Assembly (NCBI GenBank): GCA_964610175.1
Contig: CAZSVE010000063.1
Span: forward strand, 1-17,656
DNA: 17,656 nt
Source: CAZSVE01 sp964610175
Lineage (GTDB): Bacteria > Pseudomonadota > Gammaproteobacteria > HK1
Direction of reading: 5' to 3'
Part shown: piece by piece, positions 5,971 through 14,048 of the stretch
How the letters are laid out: every line of letters starts with the position of its first letter
How positions within the stretch are numbered: the stretch's first letter is position 1
Made by a program: the position numbers and the translations under genes
Notes under the pieces: generated by a model
Databases searched by the model: none
Told to the model about the DNA's origin: nothing
The model's input: only the letters and a program-made list of their open reading frames with translations

Positions 5971-7137
5971 TCAGGAGGCCAATCCGGAGAGACGGGTGCG
6001 TTCCTGCGGGTCCGTGCGCCGGATCAAGTGGTCGAACAGGTCCCGGTCGGCATCGCTGGCATTACCTCGCCCCGTCCGAACCATGCGCTTGATCTCCCGA
6101 TCCACCAGAGTTTTCTTGCCATCGATGGCCGACAGATCGGCCCATCGTTCCAGGGTGGCGGTAAGGGCAGCATGACCGTCCGCCGGGTCGTAGGGAATGG
6201 GAATGATTCCGCGGCCTTTCCAATCCTTCAGCGCAACCGGGTCGTGGGTGTCCACGAAAACAAAACGCTCCTTGAGATCGGGAAAGCGCGCGGAGTCCCC
6301 GGCGACGGCATTCAGGAGATAGCGCATGGGCGGGTCGTTGGCGCTGTAGCCGACGAGCACAAGATGGAACAGCCGGGCCGCGTCGTAGATAAAATCCGGC
6401 ACGATGCGCCGGCGCAGATAAAACTCCCCGAAATCCTGATCGGTGACGATGAGGTCCGAGTACCTTTTCGGATCGCGATCCAGCGCCCCATGGAGGTGGA
6501 GGATGCCGGTGAAATCGGTTCTGTGGCTCGGTCTCGGAATTGCGCCCAGGGCGTATGTCTGGAGCGGTTGGCGCAACCTTCGGGCGGCATCCTCCAGCAG
6601 AAGGTCGAAGTTGGTGGTCAGGATGGCCGTCGCGCCACCCCGGTCGGCGAGGCGTATCAGAGCCCGGTGAATCGGGGTGGGCCCGAGGCTGGATTCGCGC
6701 AGTACTTCCACTACCCTTTTCCTGACGCGGCTTGCCTTATGGGATTGCTTGTCCATTCTCCGCTCCAGCATGCCCAGGGCCACATCGTAGTCCCTGCTGA
6801 AAAAGCGCTCGATCTCGGCGATGATTCTGTAATCGGTCAGATGGTGGGACAGATAATGCTTCCAACGGTCATAGGCCGTGGGTGGAACATCGGAGAGGAT
6901 ATCGGAGATGGTGGTATGAACAGTTGAATCGAGCGCTTTGTAGACGGCCAGTACCAGTCCACCAAAATCGGGTAGACCAGCGGACCGGGAAACCCCGGCC
7001 CCGGCCAGGAAAAGGACCTCGCCGCGGGCATGGGCCAGGAGCAGGCGTTCCGGTATAGCGGGTAATTCGGGACCCATCGAGATCCGTAGGTCACCGATAG
7101 CGTTGTCTCGATCCGATTGTTTATTCGATTGTTCCAT
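5971..7137 (-). CDS. SIR2-family NADase-like protein (defence-type), N-terminal 388 aa
   Basis: Shows a bacterial SIR2 domain of the kind used as NAD+-consuming effectors in anti-phage systems (Thoeris ThsA, DSR and SIR2-HerA families). Motifs in order: FLAGAGVSRSAGLPDFGG (residues 43-60, nucleotide binding), ILTTNFDLLLE (172-182), ILHLHGALDRDP (212-223, with His216 the likely catalytic base) and LVGYSANDPPMRYLL (261-275). The frame ends at TGA (5971-5973), but the same frame continues for 269 codons, making a parental gene of ~658 codons. It is either a nonsense pseudogene, a sequencing error or a truncated protein. The start lies 18 bp after the alcohol dehydrogenase stop codon, inside a fragment of the dispersed repeat. 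No HerA, TIR or STAND partner is visible nearby. Confidence 0.82.
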   Translation of the reverse strand: MEQSNKQSDRDNAIGDLRISMGPELPAIPERLLLAHARGEVLFLAGAGVSRSAGLPDFGGLVLAVYKALDSTVHTTISDILSDVPPTAYDRWKHYLSHHLTDYRIIAEIERFFSRDYDVALGMLERRMDKQSHKASRVRKRVVEVLRESSLGPTPIHRALIRLADRGGATAILTTNFDLLLEDAARRLRQPLQTYALGAIPRPSHRTDFTGILHLHGALDRDPKRYSDLIVTDQDFGEFYLRRRIVPDFIYDAARLFHLVLVGYSANDPPMRYLLNAVAGDSARFPDLKERFVFVDTHDPVALKDWKGRGIIPIPYDPADGHAALTATLERWADLSAIDGKKTLVDREIKRMVRTGRGNASDADRDLFDHLIRRTDPQERTRLSGLAS

Positions 7138-7162
7138 GTTTCCAGCGAGGCTTCGCTAGAGC
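7119..7162 (+). repeat. Partial copy of the ~105-bp repeat at the ADH/SIR2 junction
   Basis: GTTTATT at 7119 is followed, after an apparent internal deletion, by CCATGTTTCCAGCGAGGCTT and CGCTAG, matching the first and last blocks of the repeat. The imperfect palindrome AGCGAGGCTTCGCT spans 7144-7157. This fragment contributes the SIR2 start codon and the last codons plus TAG stop of the dehydrogenase. It is less certain than the longer copies. Confidence 0.45.
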
Positions 7163-8409
7163 CTTTCCTGCAACATTTCCCGGATCTCGCCCTGTGTAAG
7201 TTCGATGGGGTTGTTGCGGTTTTGTGCCTTTTCGGCGATTGCATCGAGGTCTTGCTCGCGTATCCCGTACTGGCCAAGGCGCGGTGCGTGGAAGTCGCGT
7301 GTCCATTCGTCGAGGATGTCGAGGAGCCCATCGCAATGCTTGTCTCGGTCCCTTGCCGAGTTGCCGATTTCCAGGGAGTTGCTCGGCATGGAAATTTCCC
7401 GATCGGGGAGGGGATGGGCACCTTGTCCATGTCCATGAGCGGATAACAACGCACCGACCCGGGCCATCTTGTCGAGGGCGGGGCTTTGGGGGGCGCGGGC
7501 GCGCAAGGCCTCGAGATTGGCACGCACCGAGGGGGCCGTCAGTGTGGCGCATACCGCGCCGTGGGGGATGGGGAAGCGTCCACCGATGGGAGAGGCCAAT
7601 CCGTGCACGATGCCGACGCCATCATTGGCAAGGGCGACGCCGGACAGCAGCGCCCCATAGGCCATGCCCTGGCGTGCCTTCGTGTCGTGGGAGGCGGCGT
7701 CGCAGACATGGGGAAAGTTTTCGGCGATGGCCTCGAAGCCACTCCAGGCCATGGCCTCGGTCAACCTGGAGACCCGTGGGGATAGGTAGGGCTCCAATAA
7801 CTGGGTGAAGGCGTCCATTCCACAGGCGAAGGTAATCTCCGGCGGGCAGGAGATCAATAGCTCGCCATCGATGATGACTGCGTCGGGGATGAGGTTGTCG
7901 TGACGTAGCGATTTTTTGTAGCCCGTGGGACCGACCTCGCTGATGACGGCGTTTTTGGTGGTTTCGCTCCCGGTGCCGGAAGTGGTCGGTACGGCAATAT
8001 AGGGTTTCTTGACGCCATTGTAGGGTATGCCGCGTCCTACGCCCTCGATGTGGTCGAAGATGGAGTTTTCATGGGGCAGCATGGCGGAGATGGCCTTTCC
8101 GGCGTCCACGACGCTGCCGCCGCCGATGCCCACGACCACATCGATGGATCGCGAACGAAATCGAGCGCAGGTGTCGTCGATGAATGATGTGCTCGGCTCG
8201 CCGGGACAGGCGACGGAATGAACGGCGATACCGGCGTTTCGTAGCAGGGTTTCGATGTATTGGCGTTTTCCGGATGCCTGCAGAGAGGCCCCGCCTGTTA
8301 CGAGCAGGATGCGTTTGCCGCCTAGTTGGGATGTAATGGTGGGCAAACGGGAGAGTTTTCCACTCCCGAAATAGATGGGCGGGACCCGCCCATAGTCGAA
8401 GTCGTGCAT
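7156..8409 (-). CDS. Iron-containing (group III) alcohol dehydrogenase
   Basis: A 417-residue NAD(P)-dependent dehydrogenase of the Fe-ADH superfamily. From MHDFDYGRVPPIYFGSGKL: the nucleotide-binding GIGGGSVVDAGKAIS, then AVPTTSGTGSETTKNAVIS. The metal region is GMDAFTQLLEPYLSP, where the usual DxxxH histidine is Gln, a variant known within the superfamily. GIVHGLASPIGGRFPIPHGAVC follows, with the two histidines of the HGxxxPxGxxxxxPHG motif. The start is placed at the ATG 8407-8409; an upstream ATG at 8487 adds a low-complexity basic extension without family similarity. It follows a small LsrG/ABM-like gene on the same strand by ~175 bp and precedes the SIR2 gene. Substrate is unknown; the neighbour suggests a small aldehyde or keto compound (weak inference). 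Confidence 0.88.
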   Translation of the reverse strand: MHDFDYGRVPPIYFGSGKLSRLPTITSQLGGKRILLVTGGASLQASGKRQYIETLLRNAGIAVHSVACPGEPSTSFIDDTCARFRSRSIDVVVGIGGGSVVDAGKAISAMLPHENSIFDHIEGVGRGIPYNGVKKPYIAVPTTSGTGSETTKNAVISEVGPTGYKKSLRHDNLIPDAVIIDGELLISCPPEITFACGMDAFTQLLEPYLSPRVSRLTEAMAWSGFEAIAENFPHVCDAASHDTKARQGMAYGALLSGVALANDGVGIVHGLASPIGGRFPIPHGAVCATLTAPSVRANLEALRARAPQSPALDKMARVGALLSAHGHGQGAHPLPDREISMPSNSLEIGNSARDRDKHCDGLLDILDEWTRDFHAPRLGQYGIREQDLDAIAEKAQNRNNPIELTQGEIREMLQERL

Positions 8410-8584
8410 AGCGGATTGATTGGTGAGTTGTCGTGTTGGGTCTGTCGGGTTTTGCCGGGATCGGAGGTCCCCCGCGCCGTGTGGCAATGATTCAGCCAGC
8501 CAGGATCGTGGGTCGATGGGGTCCTCTTCGATGTCGCATCGGTATCGCTGGAGTCGGTGCCAGAGCCGAGAGAAACGACGGGAA

Positions 8585-8875
8585 TTACGATGCGATGGCT
8601 ACGTACGGTACGCCCTCGCGAGGCCTTTCCATCCAGGGATCCACAGCTTTCCGCCAGGCGAGATAATGGGGGGTATTTTTGTGGGCTTTCGCGCCTGCTT
8701 CGTCTTCGTAGGCCTCGTAGAGCAGAAAACGGCTGGGGTCTTCCTTGGATTGAAGTACATCGAAGCGCAGATTGGTAGGTTCTGCGATGGAGCCTTGGTG
8801 ATTTTCCCTGGAGGCTTCGATGAAATCATCGATGTTTTCAGGTTTTACATGTACGGAAACGCAAGTGACGATCAT
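8585..8875 (-). CDS. LsrG/YgiN-like ABM-domain protein
   Basis: A 96-residue ferredoxin-like-fold protein of the antibiotic biosynthesis monooxygenase (ABM) superfamily. The string ENHQGSIAEPTNLRFDVLQS, then DPSRFLLYEAYEDE and HKNTPHYLAWR, closely follows E. coli LsrG, an isomerase in autoinducer-2 breakdown, and related putative quinol monooxygenases. The ATG at 8875 is preceded by GGAGAAACCC, a good ribosome binding site. The next gene on the strand is an Fe-ADH, a common companion of such small proteins. No other lsr gene is present, so a role in AI-2 processing is not supported; an oxygenase or isomerase acting on a small carbonyl compound is equally possible. Confidence 0.8.
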   Translation of the reverse strand: MIVTCVSVHVKPENIDDFIEASRENHQGSIAEPTNLRFDVLQSKEDPSRFLLYEAYEDEAGAKAHKNTPHYLAWRKAVDPWMERPREGVPYVAIAS

Positions 8876-9244
8876 GGGTTTCTCCGTTGGGGATGATGTG
8901 AGCGGATCTGGATGGGCGTTACGTCTCGAAGTTTTTAGCGAGGCGAAATTCGATGAGGGAACAGGTTGGCGCTTCGCGCCAGGACCGAAGCGGGATGGGT
9001 CCAGACACGCGCACCGGTTCTCTCAAGTGTCTTTGTTTTTCCGATACCTTGAAAGTAGGGCGCTTGGCCATCTTCGGGGATGGTGACGATGGGTGTCAAT
9101 AGCCAGTTGGCCCAGCCGGCCCATAGGCCAGCCCGAGGTTCGACGTTGGCCCGAGGTCCGAGTCGACATGGCCATGGTTCGGTGCAGGGGGTTCCGAGAT
9201 TTTACCCTGGTTGAATTTTCTGAGTGTAGGCCTTTGGATGTCCG
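8876..9244. other. Intergenic region between the ABM-like gene and the sigma-54 activator
   Basis: No gene recognised in ~370 bp. GGCGCTTCGCGCC (hairpin, about 8975-8987) and TTAGCGAGGCGAAATTCG near 8935 resemble pieces of the dispersed repeat. A short direct repeat GCCCGAGGT occurs at 9131-9139 and 9149-9157 in a GGCC-rich stretch (9103-9172). The promoter for the ABM-like gene should be here, but no convincing one was found, and no clear terminator for the activator gene. Confidence 0.4.
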
Positions 9245-10642
9245 TCAGGTATGTATCCTGAAGTAACGGGCCTTGCGGTACAGGGTTCGTTCGCTGATGC
9301 CGAGTTTTTCGGCGATTTTTCGTTTGGCGTCTGGGTATTTGAGCAGGATGCTGCGAAGATATTTTTCTTCTACCACATCGAGTGGAAGGACCTCTTCGAG
9401 GTTGTCCTGGTGGTTTCCGATGGTGTCGTGGAATGGCGAGATGAAGTTTTGCTGGACACGGCATTCCTCGGGCAGATGCATGGGAAGGATTATTTTGCCA
9501 TCGACCAGGAGGCTTGCCCGTTCCAGGATATTACGCAGCTCTCGAATGTTACCCGGGAAATGGTAATCGGCGAGAAGACTCATGGTTTCGGGGTGCAGGG
9601 ATAGCCCTTGGGACCCGTTGACTTTTCGCAGCAGGGCATCGACTAGCAGGGGGAGGTCTTCCCGGCGCTCTCGCAGTGCCGGCAAACGGATGGGGAACGT
9701 GCTGATTCGGTAGTACAAGTCTTGTCGAAGTGTGCCCGCTTTTACCATTGCATCGAGATTCTGATGGGTGGCGCAGATGAGGCGGAAGTCCGCGTATTCC
9801 AGTTGGATGCTGCCAACGCGCCGGTAGGTGCCTGTTTCGAGAAGACGCAGCAGTTTGACTTGGATCGGCAGGGGAATGTCCCCGATTTCGTCGAGCAACA
9901 GCGTGCCACCGTGGGCGGCTTCCACCAATCCGATTTTTTGGGTGTATGCGCCCGTGAAGGCCCCTTTCTCGTGTCCGAAGAGCTCGTTTTCGAAGAGGGA
10001 TTCGGTAAGGCCGGAGCACTCTACGGCCACGAAGGCCTGTTGTGCCCGCTTACTGGCTTTGTGGATTTCTTGCGCGACCAGCTCTTTGCCTACTCCCGAT
10101 TCGCCAAGCAGTAGTACGGCCACGTTGCTCTTGGCAACTCGCCGGACGAGTTCCTGCATATGGTTGAAGGTCGGTGAATTTCCTATCGGAGTTTGAATCT
10201 CTTCCGAGTCCGTGCTTGCGGTACCGATGTGCCGCAGGATCTCCATGTAGTAGAGAATCTCGCCGGCTTCGTTTCGTATGGGCCGGGTCTCTACCTCGAC
10301 GTGTTCCGTGCCGTTCGGTGTATGATGTACGTGTAGGATTCGTTGCAGCCCTCCGGTTGCCTTGCTGCCTTGAAGTGGGCATTGTTCTCCTGCCTGATCA
10401 CAAGGCATTGGGTTGCCGTGGGAGACCGAGTGGCAATATTGCTGACAAGGATTGCGACCGCGGGCATAGCGGTTCCGGTAGGCGCGATTCGCCGCGAGGA
10501 TGCGATAGTCAGCGCCCACTAGAATAGAGGGAGCCGAATAGCCATCGAGAATGGTGATAATCTCCGCCGACGGGGGTACGAGCGGCGCGTCGTCTATCTT
10601 GGCTGTAGAGACTTTTCTCATGAGTGTATGCTTCGTAACCAA
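9245..10642 (-). CDS. Sigma-54-dependent transcriptional activator with Cys-rich PAS domain
   Basis: A 465-residue enhancer-binding protein. N-terminal PAS domain (~30-140) with a Cys/His cluster: C66, C70, H71, H75, C81 and C88 in NPCQQYCHSVSH and PCDQAGEQCPL, likely to bind a metal or haem or to sense redox or sulfur species (inference). AAA+ domain: Walker A GESGVGKE (180-187), sigma-54 contact loop GAFTGA (227-232), Walker B LLLDEIGD (248-255), and arginine-finger region LRQDLYYRIS and PALRERREDLP. C-terminal Fis-type helix-turn-helix: AKRKIAEKLGISERTLYRKARYF. No phosphoacceptor receiver domain, so it senses directly. Start TTG at 10640-10642 with AAGGAA upstream; an ATG at 10619-10621 is an alternative. 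It is divergent from the molybdoenzyme operon, whose upstream region carries a -24/-12 promoter, so that operon is its probable target. Confidence 0.92.
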   Translation of the reverse strand: MVTKHTLMRKVSTAKIDDAPLVPPSAEIITILDGYSAPSILVGADYRILAANRAYRNRYARGRNPCQQYCHSVSHGNPMPCDQAGEQCPLQGSKATGGLQRILHVHHTPNGTEHVEVETRPIRNEAGEILYYMEILRHIGTASTDSEEIQTPIGNSPTFNHMQELVRRVAKSNVAVLLLGESGVGKELVAQEIHKASKRAQQAFVAVECSGLTESLFENELFGHEKGAFTGAYTQKIGLVEAAHGGTLLLDEIGDIPLPIQVKLLRLLETGTYRRVGSIQLEYADFRLICATHQNLDAMVKAGTLRQDLYYRISTFPIRLPALRERREDLPLLVDALLRKVNGSQGLSLHPETMSLLADYHFPGNIRELRNILERASLLVDGKIILPMHLPEECRVQQNFISPFHDTIGNHQDNLEEVLPLDVVEEKYLRSILLKYPDAKRKIAEKLGISERTLYRKARYFRIHT

Positions 10643-10742
10643 AGCGTTGGGTATTTCCTTGGCTTGGAAGTGACTTCGGAAATATTTCCCGGATGTTGTT
10701 TGCCGTCTTTTGGCAAGGTTTTCTTCGGGGGGGCTTTATTTT

Positions 10743-10845
10743 GATTTATTTCCTGCTCAGCTTCGGAAATAAGTCGAGTTTTACGACATGCCAGTTTTGC
10801 TTTACCGATGCCGGGTCATGTCGGTTCGAGCACAAGCTTCGCTAG
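10743..10845 (+). repeat. Dispersed ~105-bp repeat, copy C, upstream of the activator gene
   Basis: Starts GATTTATTTCCTGCTCAGCT, continues CGGAAATAAGTCGAGTTTTA, CATGCCAGTTTTGCTTTACC, then TCATGTCGGTTCGAGCAC, and ends AAGCTTCGCTAG. Compared with copies A and B it lacks a few bases around TTTCAT. It lies ~100 bp upstream of the activator start, in the divergent control region. Confidence 0.8.
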
Positions 10846-10927
10846 GATTGAGTTCATGGGGTTCGGGGAACGACCTTCATCGAGAACACTGACAATCATA
10901 TCATTTTCGATAGCGTCTGTATGACAA

Positions 10928-10967
10928 ATCTGGCGTAAATCTTTAGAGATCTGACGTAAATCTTTAG
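10928..10967. promoter_or_regulatory. Direct repeat, candidate upstream activator sequence
   Basis: ATCTGGCGTAAATCTTTAG (10928-10946) and ATCTGACGTAAATCTTTAG (10949-10967) are 19-bp direct repeats with one mismatch, and their starts are 21 bp apart, two turns of B-DNA. They sit about 140-180 bp upstream of the predicted start site at ~11107, a typical distance for binding of a sigma-54 activator. Function is inferred from position and spacing. Confidence 0.65.
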
Positions 10968-11025
10968 CTAATGAGCTCGTTTATGGAGGATATGGAAAGG
11001 GAAAAAACAATGCTTTATTATTGAA

Positions 11026-11038
11026 TTTCAATATGTTG
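11026..11038 (+). promoter_or_regulatory. Possible IHF binding site
   Basis: TTTCAATATGTTG matches WATCAANNNNTTR with one mismatch and has an A/T-rich stretch just upstream. It lies between the direct repeats and the -24/-12 promoter, where IHF bends DNA in many sigma-54 promoters. Confidence 0.35.
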
Positions 11039-11064
11039 TCCGCTACTTTTTTCGATATTTCGAG

Positions 11065-11078
11065 CCCATGATCATGGG
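11065..11078. promoter_or_regulatory. 14-bp perfect palindrome abutting the -24 element
   Basis: CCCATGATCATGGG is perfectly self-complementary and ends two bases before the predicted -24/-12 promoter. A dimeric regulator bound here would be expected to affect sigma-54 polymerase access. It is a candidate operator; no known site was recognised. Confidence 0.5.
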
Positions 11079-11079
11079 T

Positions 11080-11096
11080 TTGGCACGTTCCTTGCT
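11080..11096 (+). promoter_or_regulatory. Sigma-54 (-24/-12) promoter of the molybdoenzyme operon
   Basis: TTGGCACGTTCCTTGCT is very close to the consensus TGGCAC-N5-TTGCW. The invariant GG (11082-11083) and GC (11094-11095) are separated by exactly 10 nt. Predicted transcription start ~11107, leaving a ~116-nt leader before the ATG at 11223. A sigma-54 activator gene lies immediately upstream in divergent orientation. Confidence 0.88.
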
Positions 11097-11222
11097 TTAC
11101 CCGGAGTCTGGAAGTTTCACCGGGTAACCGCTTAGGAAAGATCAGGCGAGTTCCGGGTATAGAACATATAGAAGCACAACAAGAACGATATAATCATCCA
11201 TCCTAACGGGAGGGGGACCACC

Positions 11223-14048
11223 ATGGCGTGGAAATATCCGCGGCTCACACGCCGCACCTTTTTGAAATCGACTGCCTACGGCGGTGCCGGGCTTGCTCTG
11301 CTTAAGCCCGCGGAACTTCTTGGAAAACCAATATCAAAGGATACGGAACGCAATGAGGAGATTTCCTACAGTATCTGTAACTTTTGCTCATCGCTCTGTA
11401 ATGTCAAGGTAACTACCCACACCAACAACGGTGAAAAGAGGGTCGTCAAGCTGGATGGTAACCCGCATTCAACGCTGAACCGCGGTAAGATCTGTGCCCG
11501 TGGTCAGGCGGGATTACGTCAGACTTACGACACCGACCGACTAAAGACACCACTCATCCGAGTGGAAGGCTCCAAACGCGGAGAATACAAGTTTCGGCAG
11601 GCAAGCTGGGAAGAGGCGTGGGAATACATCGCTGCCAAGAATAAATCCGCCAAAATTCAACCCTGGGAATGGACTATGATGGGAGGATGGACATCCTGTG
11701 TATTTTATATGTATTGGGCGGTGCCATTTGCCGTGGCAAATGGTATACCCAACATCATTGCCTCTCCTATGCAGCACTGTGTAACCACCGGTCATTTAGG
11801 TACCGATGGCGTTACCGGTAACTTCAATATTCATGACGAGGTATTACCCGATTACGATAATGCCCGTTATATCCTATTTATGGGTAATAACGCCTCGATT
11901 GCCGGGGTATCCACCTGCCGCATGGTGCGTTTTGCCAATGGCAAGAAGAATGGTGCCAAGGTAATTGCGGTAGACCCCCGCTGCTCGGAGACTGCCGCGA
12001 AGGCCGATGAATGGATTCCCATCCGGCCCGGTACCGATCTCGACTTCATGTTGGCCATGTTGCGCACCATGTTGAACGAAGGCTATTACGACGACGGGTT
12101 TCTGCGCAACTATACCAACATGCCGTTTCTGGTCTATAAGGACAGCAAAGGTCAATGGCAACTTGCCAATGATAGCGATGGACGCCCACAAGTCATGGAT
12201 CATGACGGTGATATTCGGACACTTCCTGCCTTTACGAACAACAATTTGCGGGATGTAGGTGGTAAGTCTTTATTCCCCGGACTCAAGGTACCCAAAGACA
12301 CTAAACTGGATGATGGTCGTACGGTAGTGACGGTCATGCAGGCGCAATACGAGGAAATCGAGTTTTGTACGCCGGAGTGGGCTTCCAAAACTACCGGTAT
12401 TCCCGCCGAGATCATTTACCGCATCGCGCATGAATTCGGCACCGCCCGCCCATCCATTATCGATCCGGGTTGGCACGGTGCACGCTATGGCAATATGATG
12501 ATGGTGCGGCGTGTGCAGGCTATGATCCAAGCGTTGACCGGTGGTATCGACAAACCCGGTGGCTGGATTATGAGCGGTGAGTTTCATCATAAGGCCGAGA
12601 ATCAGAACCAGAAATTAACCGAAACTAACGGCATGCTGGCGCAGGCCATGTTCAAGGGCGAGGCCCATCCTCCTGGTCCACCGCTTGTGACTTTAGCAGG
12701 GAGACCATTCCTGGAGTTGGTTGCCGGTGTCGTCTTCAATCCCTTTAAGCAGCATGGAAAACCTTGTTGGTCCTGGGCATTCAGAGAGCAGGAAAAGGCT
12801 GCGGGGCGCGATTATGTGTATTGGCCAGCCATGGCCGATACCGGATATAAGGAATCTGTAGAAGGTAAATTGACCTACAAAGGTGAGCCGTACCGAAGTC
12901 GCGCTTTGCTTGTCAATGCTGCCAATCCGATGCGACACTATTATCCGGAAAGCAGATGGAAAGATATCCTCACCCATAAAAATATGGAGTTGGTCGTCGT
13001 CGTAGATGTGTTGCCATCAGACACCACGCCCTATGCCGATGTAATTTTGCCCAACTCCACTTATCTCGAGCGTGACGAACCTATCCTTTATGGAAACGGT
13101 GTTAACCATGATCTTGCTCTGACTACGCGCTATGCCGCTATCGAACCGCTCTACGACACCCAGGAATCGCCGGATATATTGTTGGCTTTGACGAAGATCC
13201 TCAGCGGAGAAAGGGGAACAAAGCATTTTATGGGTGCGGTACAGCAACTGGTAGGGTTACCAGCGGAGTTGGTTGGAAAGGAATTAGCACAGCTCAAGGA
13301 AGCCGGAAACAAGAGCCCGTTTTCGGCTGCATGCCGAAAAGTATCCTTTGGCGTTTCTGCAAAAAAGGCCCATAAAACGCCCGAGGAGCTCGATCGTCTC
13401 CTCCGAGAAAAGGGTGTGTTCACAGAGGAGAAGGGTAAGGATATCCTGAAACATGCAAGCATGCCGCGGAAATTAGCCATGCCTACACCGACCGGACGAG
13501 TCGAGTTCTTTAGTTATCTTTTCGATAGCATACGTCAGGATGATGCCAAGGGTCCGCATTTCAGTCCAATGGCTGCGCACATCCTAACGGAATGTCGGGA
13601 TGGGGAGACCATGGATGCCCCCCTTGCAAAGGATGAATTTTATTTCACCTATGGCAAGGCACCAAGTGTCTCCTATGCCTCGACCAATAGCAATAATCCG
13701 GTATTGAAGGCCATCAATGAGTTCAAGAGGGATATCTATACCGGTGTATGGGTTCATCCTGATCGGGCTGAGCCACTTGGGATAAAAACAGGTGACGCCA
13801 TCCGACTCACCAACAAAAAATCAGGGCAGAAGGCAGACGGTATCGCATACGTCACTCGGAAGATACATAAAGATGCACTCTTCCTCCATTCTGCCTTTGG
13901 TGTGGAGAACCCTCAGTTGACACGGACCGCGGGTATTGGTACGGCCACCAATAAATTGATTCCCTACAGCGTCGATCCGGTCGTGGCGGGATTCCGCTCT
14001 CAGGAATTCACTATCCGAGTGACCAAACTCGAAGGAGGTGCGGCATGA
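11223..14048 (+). CDS. Tat-exported molybdopterin oxidoreductase catalytic subunit (PsrA/PhsA-like)
   Basis: A 941-residue catalytic subunit of the DMSO-reductase family. It has a twin-arginine signal (LTRRTFLKS, residues 8-16, then a hydrophobic stretch), so it acts in the periplasm. The N-terminal [4Fe-4S] site is C52, C55, C59 and C91 (CNFCSSLC ... GKICARGQAG). Cys186 in SPMQHCVTTG sits where polysulfide and thiosulfate reductases carry their Mo-ligating Cys (inferred by position). Cofactor-binding segments include YILFMGNNASIAGVS, VIAVDPRCSETAAKAD, LLVNAANPMRHY and the C-terminal GVENPQLTRTAGIGTATN. Ribosome binding site GGGAGGGGG is 6 nt before the ATG. The stop overlaps the next start (ATGA). 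The arrangement with ferredoxin, NrfD and TorD-like genes matches psrABC/phsABC/ttr-type systems. The substrate is probably a sulfur compound, but arsenate-type or other activities cannot be excluded. Confidence 0.9.
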   Translation: MAWKYPRLTRRTFLKSTAYGGAGLALLKPAELLGKPISKDTERNEEISYSICNFCSSLCNVKVTTHTNNGEKRVVKLDGNPHSTLNRGKICARGQAGLRQTYDTDRLKTPLIRVEGSKRGEYKFRQASWEEAWEYIAAKNKSAKIQPWEWTMMGGWTSCVFYMYWAVPFAVANGIPNIIASPMQHCVTTGHLGTDGVTGNFNIHDEVLPDYDNARYILFMGNNASIAGVSTCRMVRFANGKKNGAKVIAVDPRCSETAAKADEWIPIRPGTDLDFMLAMLRTMLNEGYYDDGFLRNYTNMPFLVYKDSKGQWQLANDSDGRPQVMDHDGDIRTLPAFTNNNLRDVGGKSLFPGLKVPKDTKLDDGRTVVTVMQAQYEEIEFCTPEWASKTTGIPAEIIYRIAHEFGTARPSIIDPGWHGARYGNMMMVRRVQAMIQALTGGIDKPGGWIMSGEFHHKAENQNQKLTETNGMLAQAMFKGEAHPPGPPLVTLAGRPFLELVAGVVFNPFKQHGKPCWSWAFREQEKAAGRDYVYWPAMADTGYKESVEGKLTYKGEPYRSRALLVNAANPMRHYYPESRWKDILTHKNMELVVVVDVLPSDTTPYADVILPNSTYLERDEPILYGNGVNHDLALTTRYAAIEPLYDTQESPDILLALTKILSGERGTKHFMGAVQQLVGLPAELVGKELAQLKEAGNKSPFSAACRKVSFGVSAKKAHKTPEELDRLLREKGVFTEEKGKDILKHASMPRKLAMPTPTGRVEFFSYLFDSIRQDDAKGPHFSPMAAHILTECRDGETMDAPLAKDEFYFTYGKAPSVSYASTNSNNPVLKAINEFKRDIYTGVWVHPDRAEPLGIKTGDAIRLTNKKSGQKADGIAYVTRKIHKDALFLHSAFGVENPQLTRTAGIGTATNKLIPYSVDPVVAGFRSQEFTIRVTKLEGGAA

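Noticed and set aside
5971..5973. Selenocysteine at the in-frame TGA of the SIR2 gene
   Set aside because: No SECIS-like hairpin with the usual apical loop follows the TGA, SIR2 proteins are not known selenoproteins, and the site is outside the catalytic motifs.
5641..6927. 428-codon open frame on the plus strand
   Set aside because: Fully antisense to the SIR2 gene, with no recognisable motifs; the SIR2 frame carries clear family motifs over the same DNA.
11189..11194. TATAAT as a sigma-70 promoter for the molybdoenzyme operon
   Set aside because: No -35 hexamer at suitable spacing, and the upstream -24/-12 element is a much better match.
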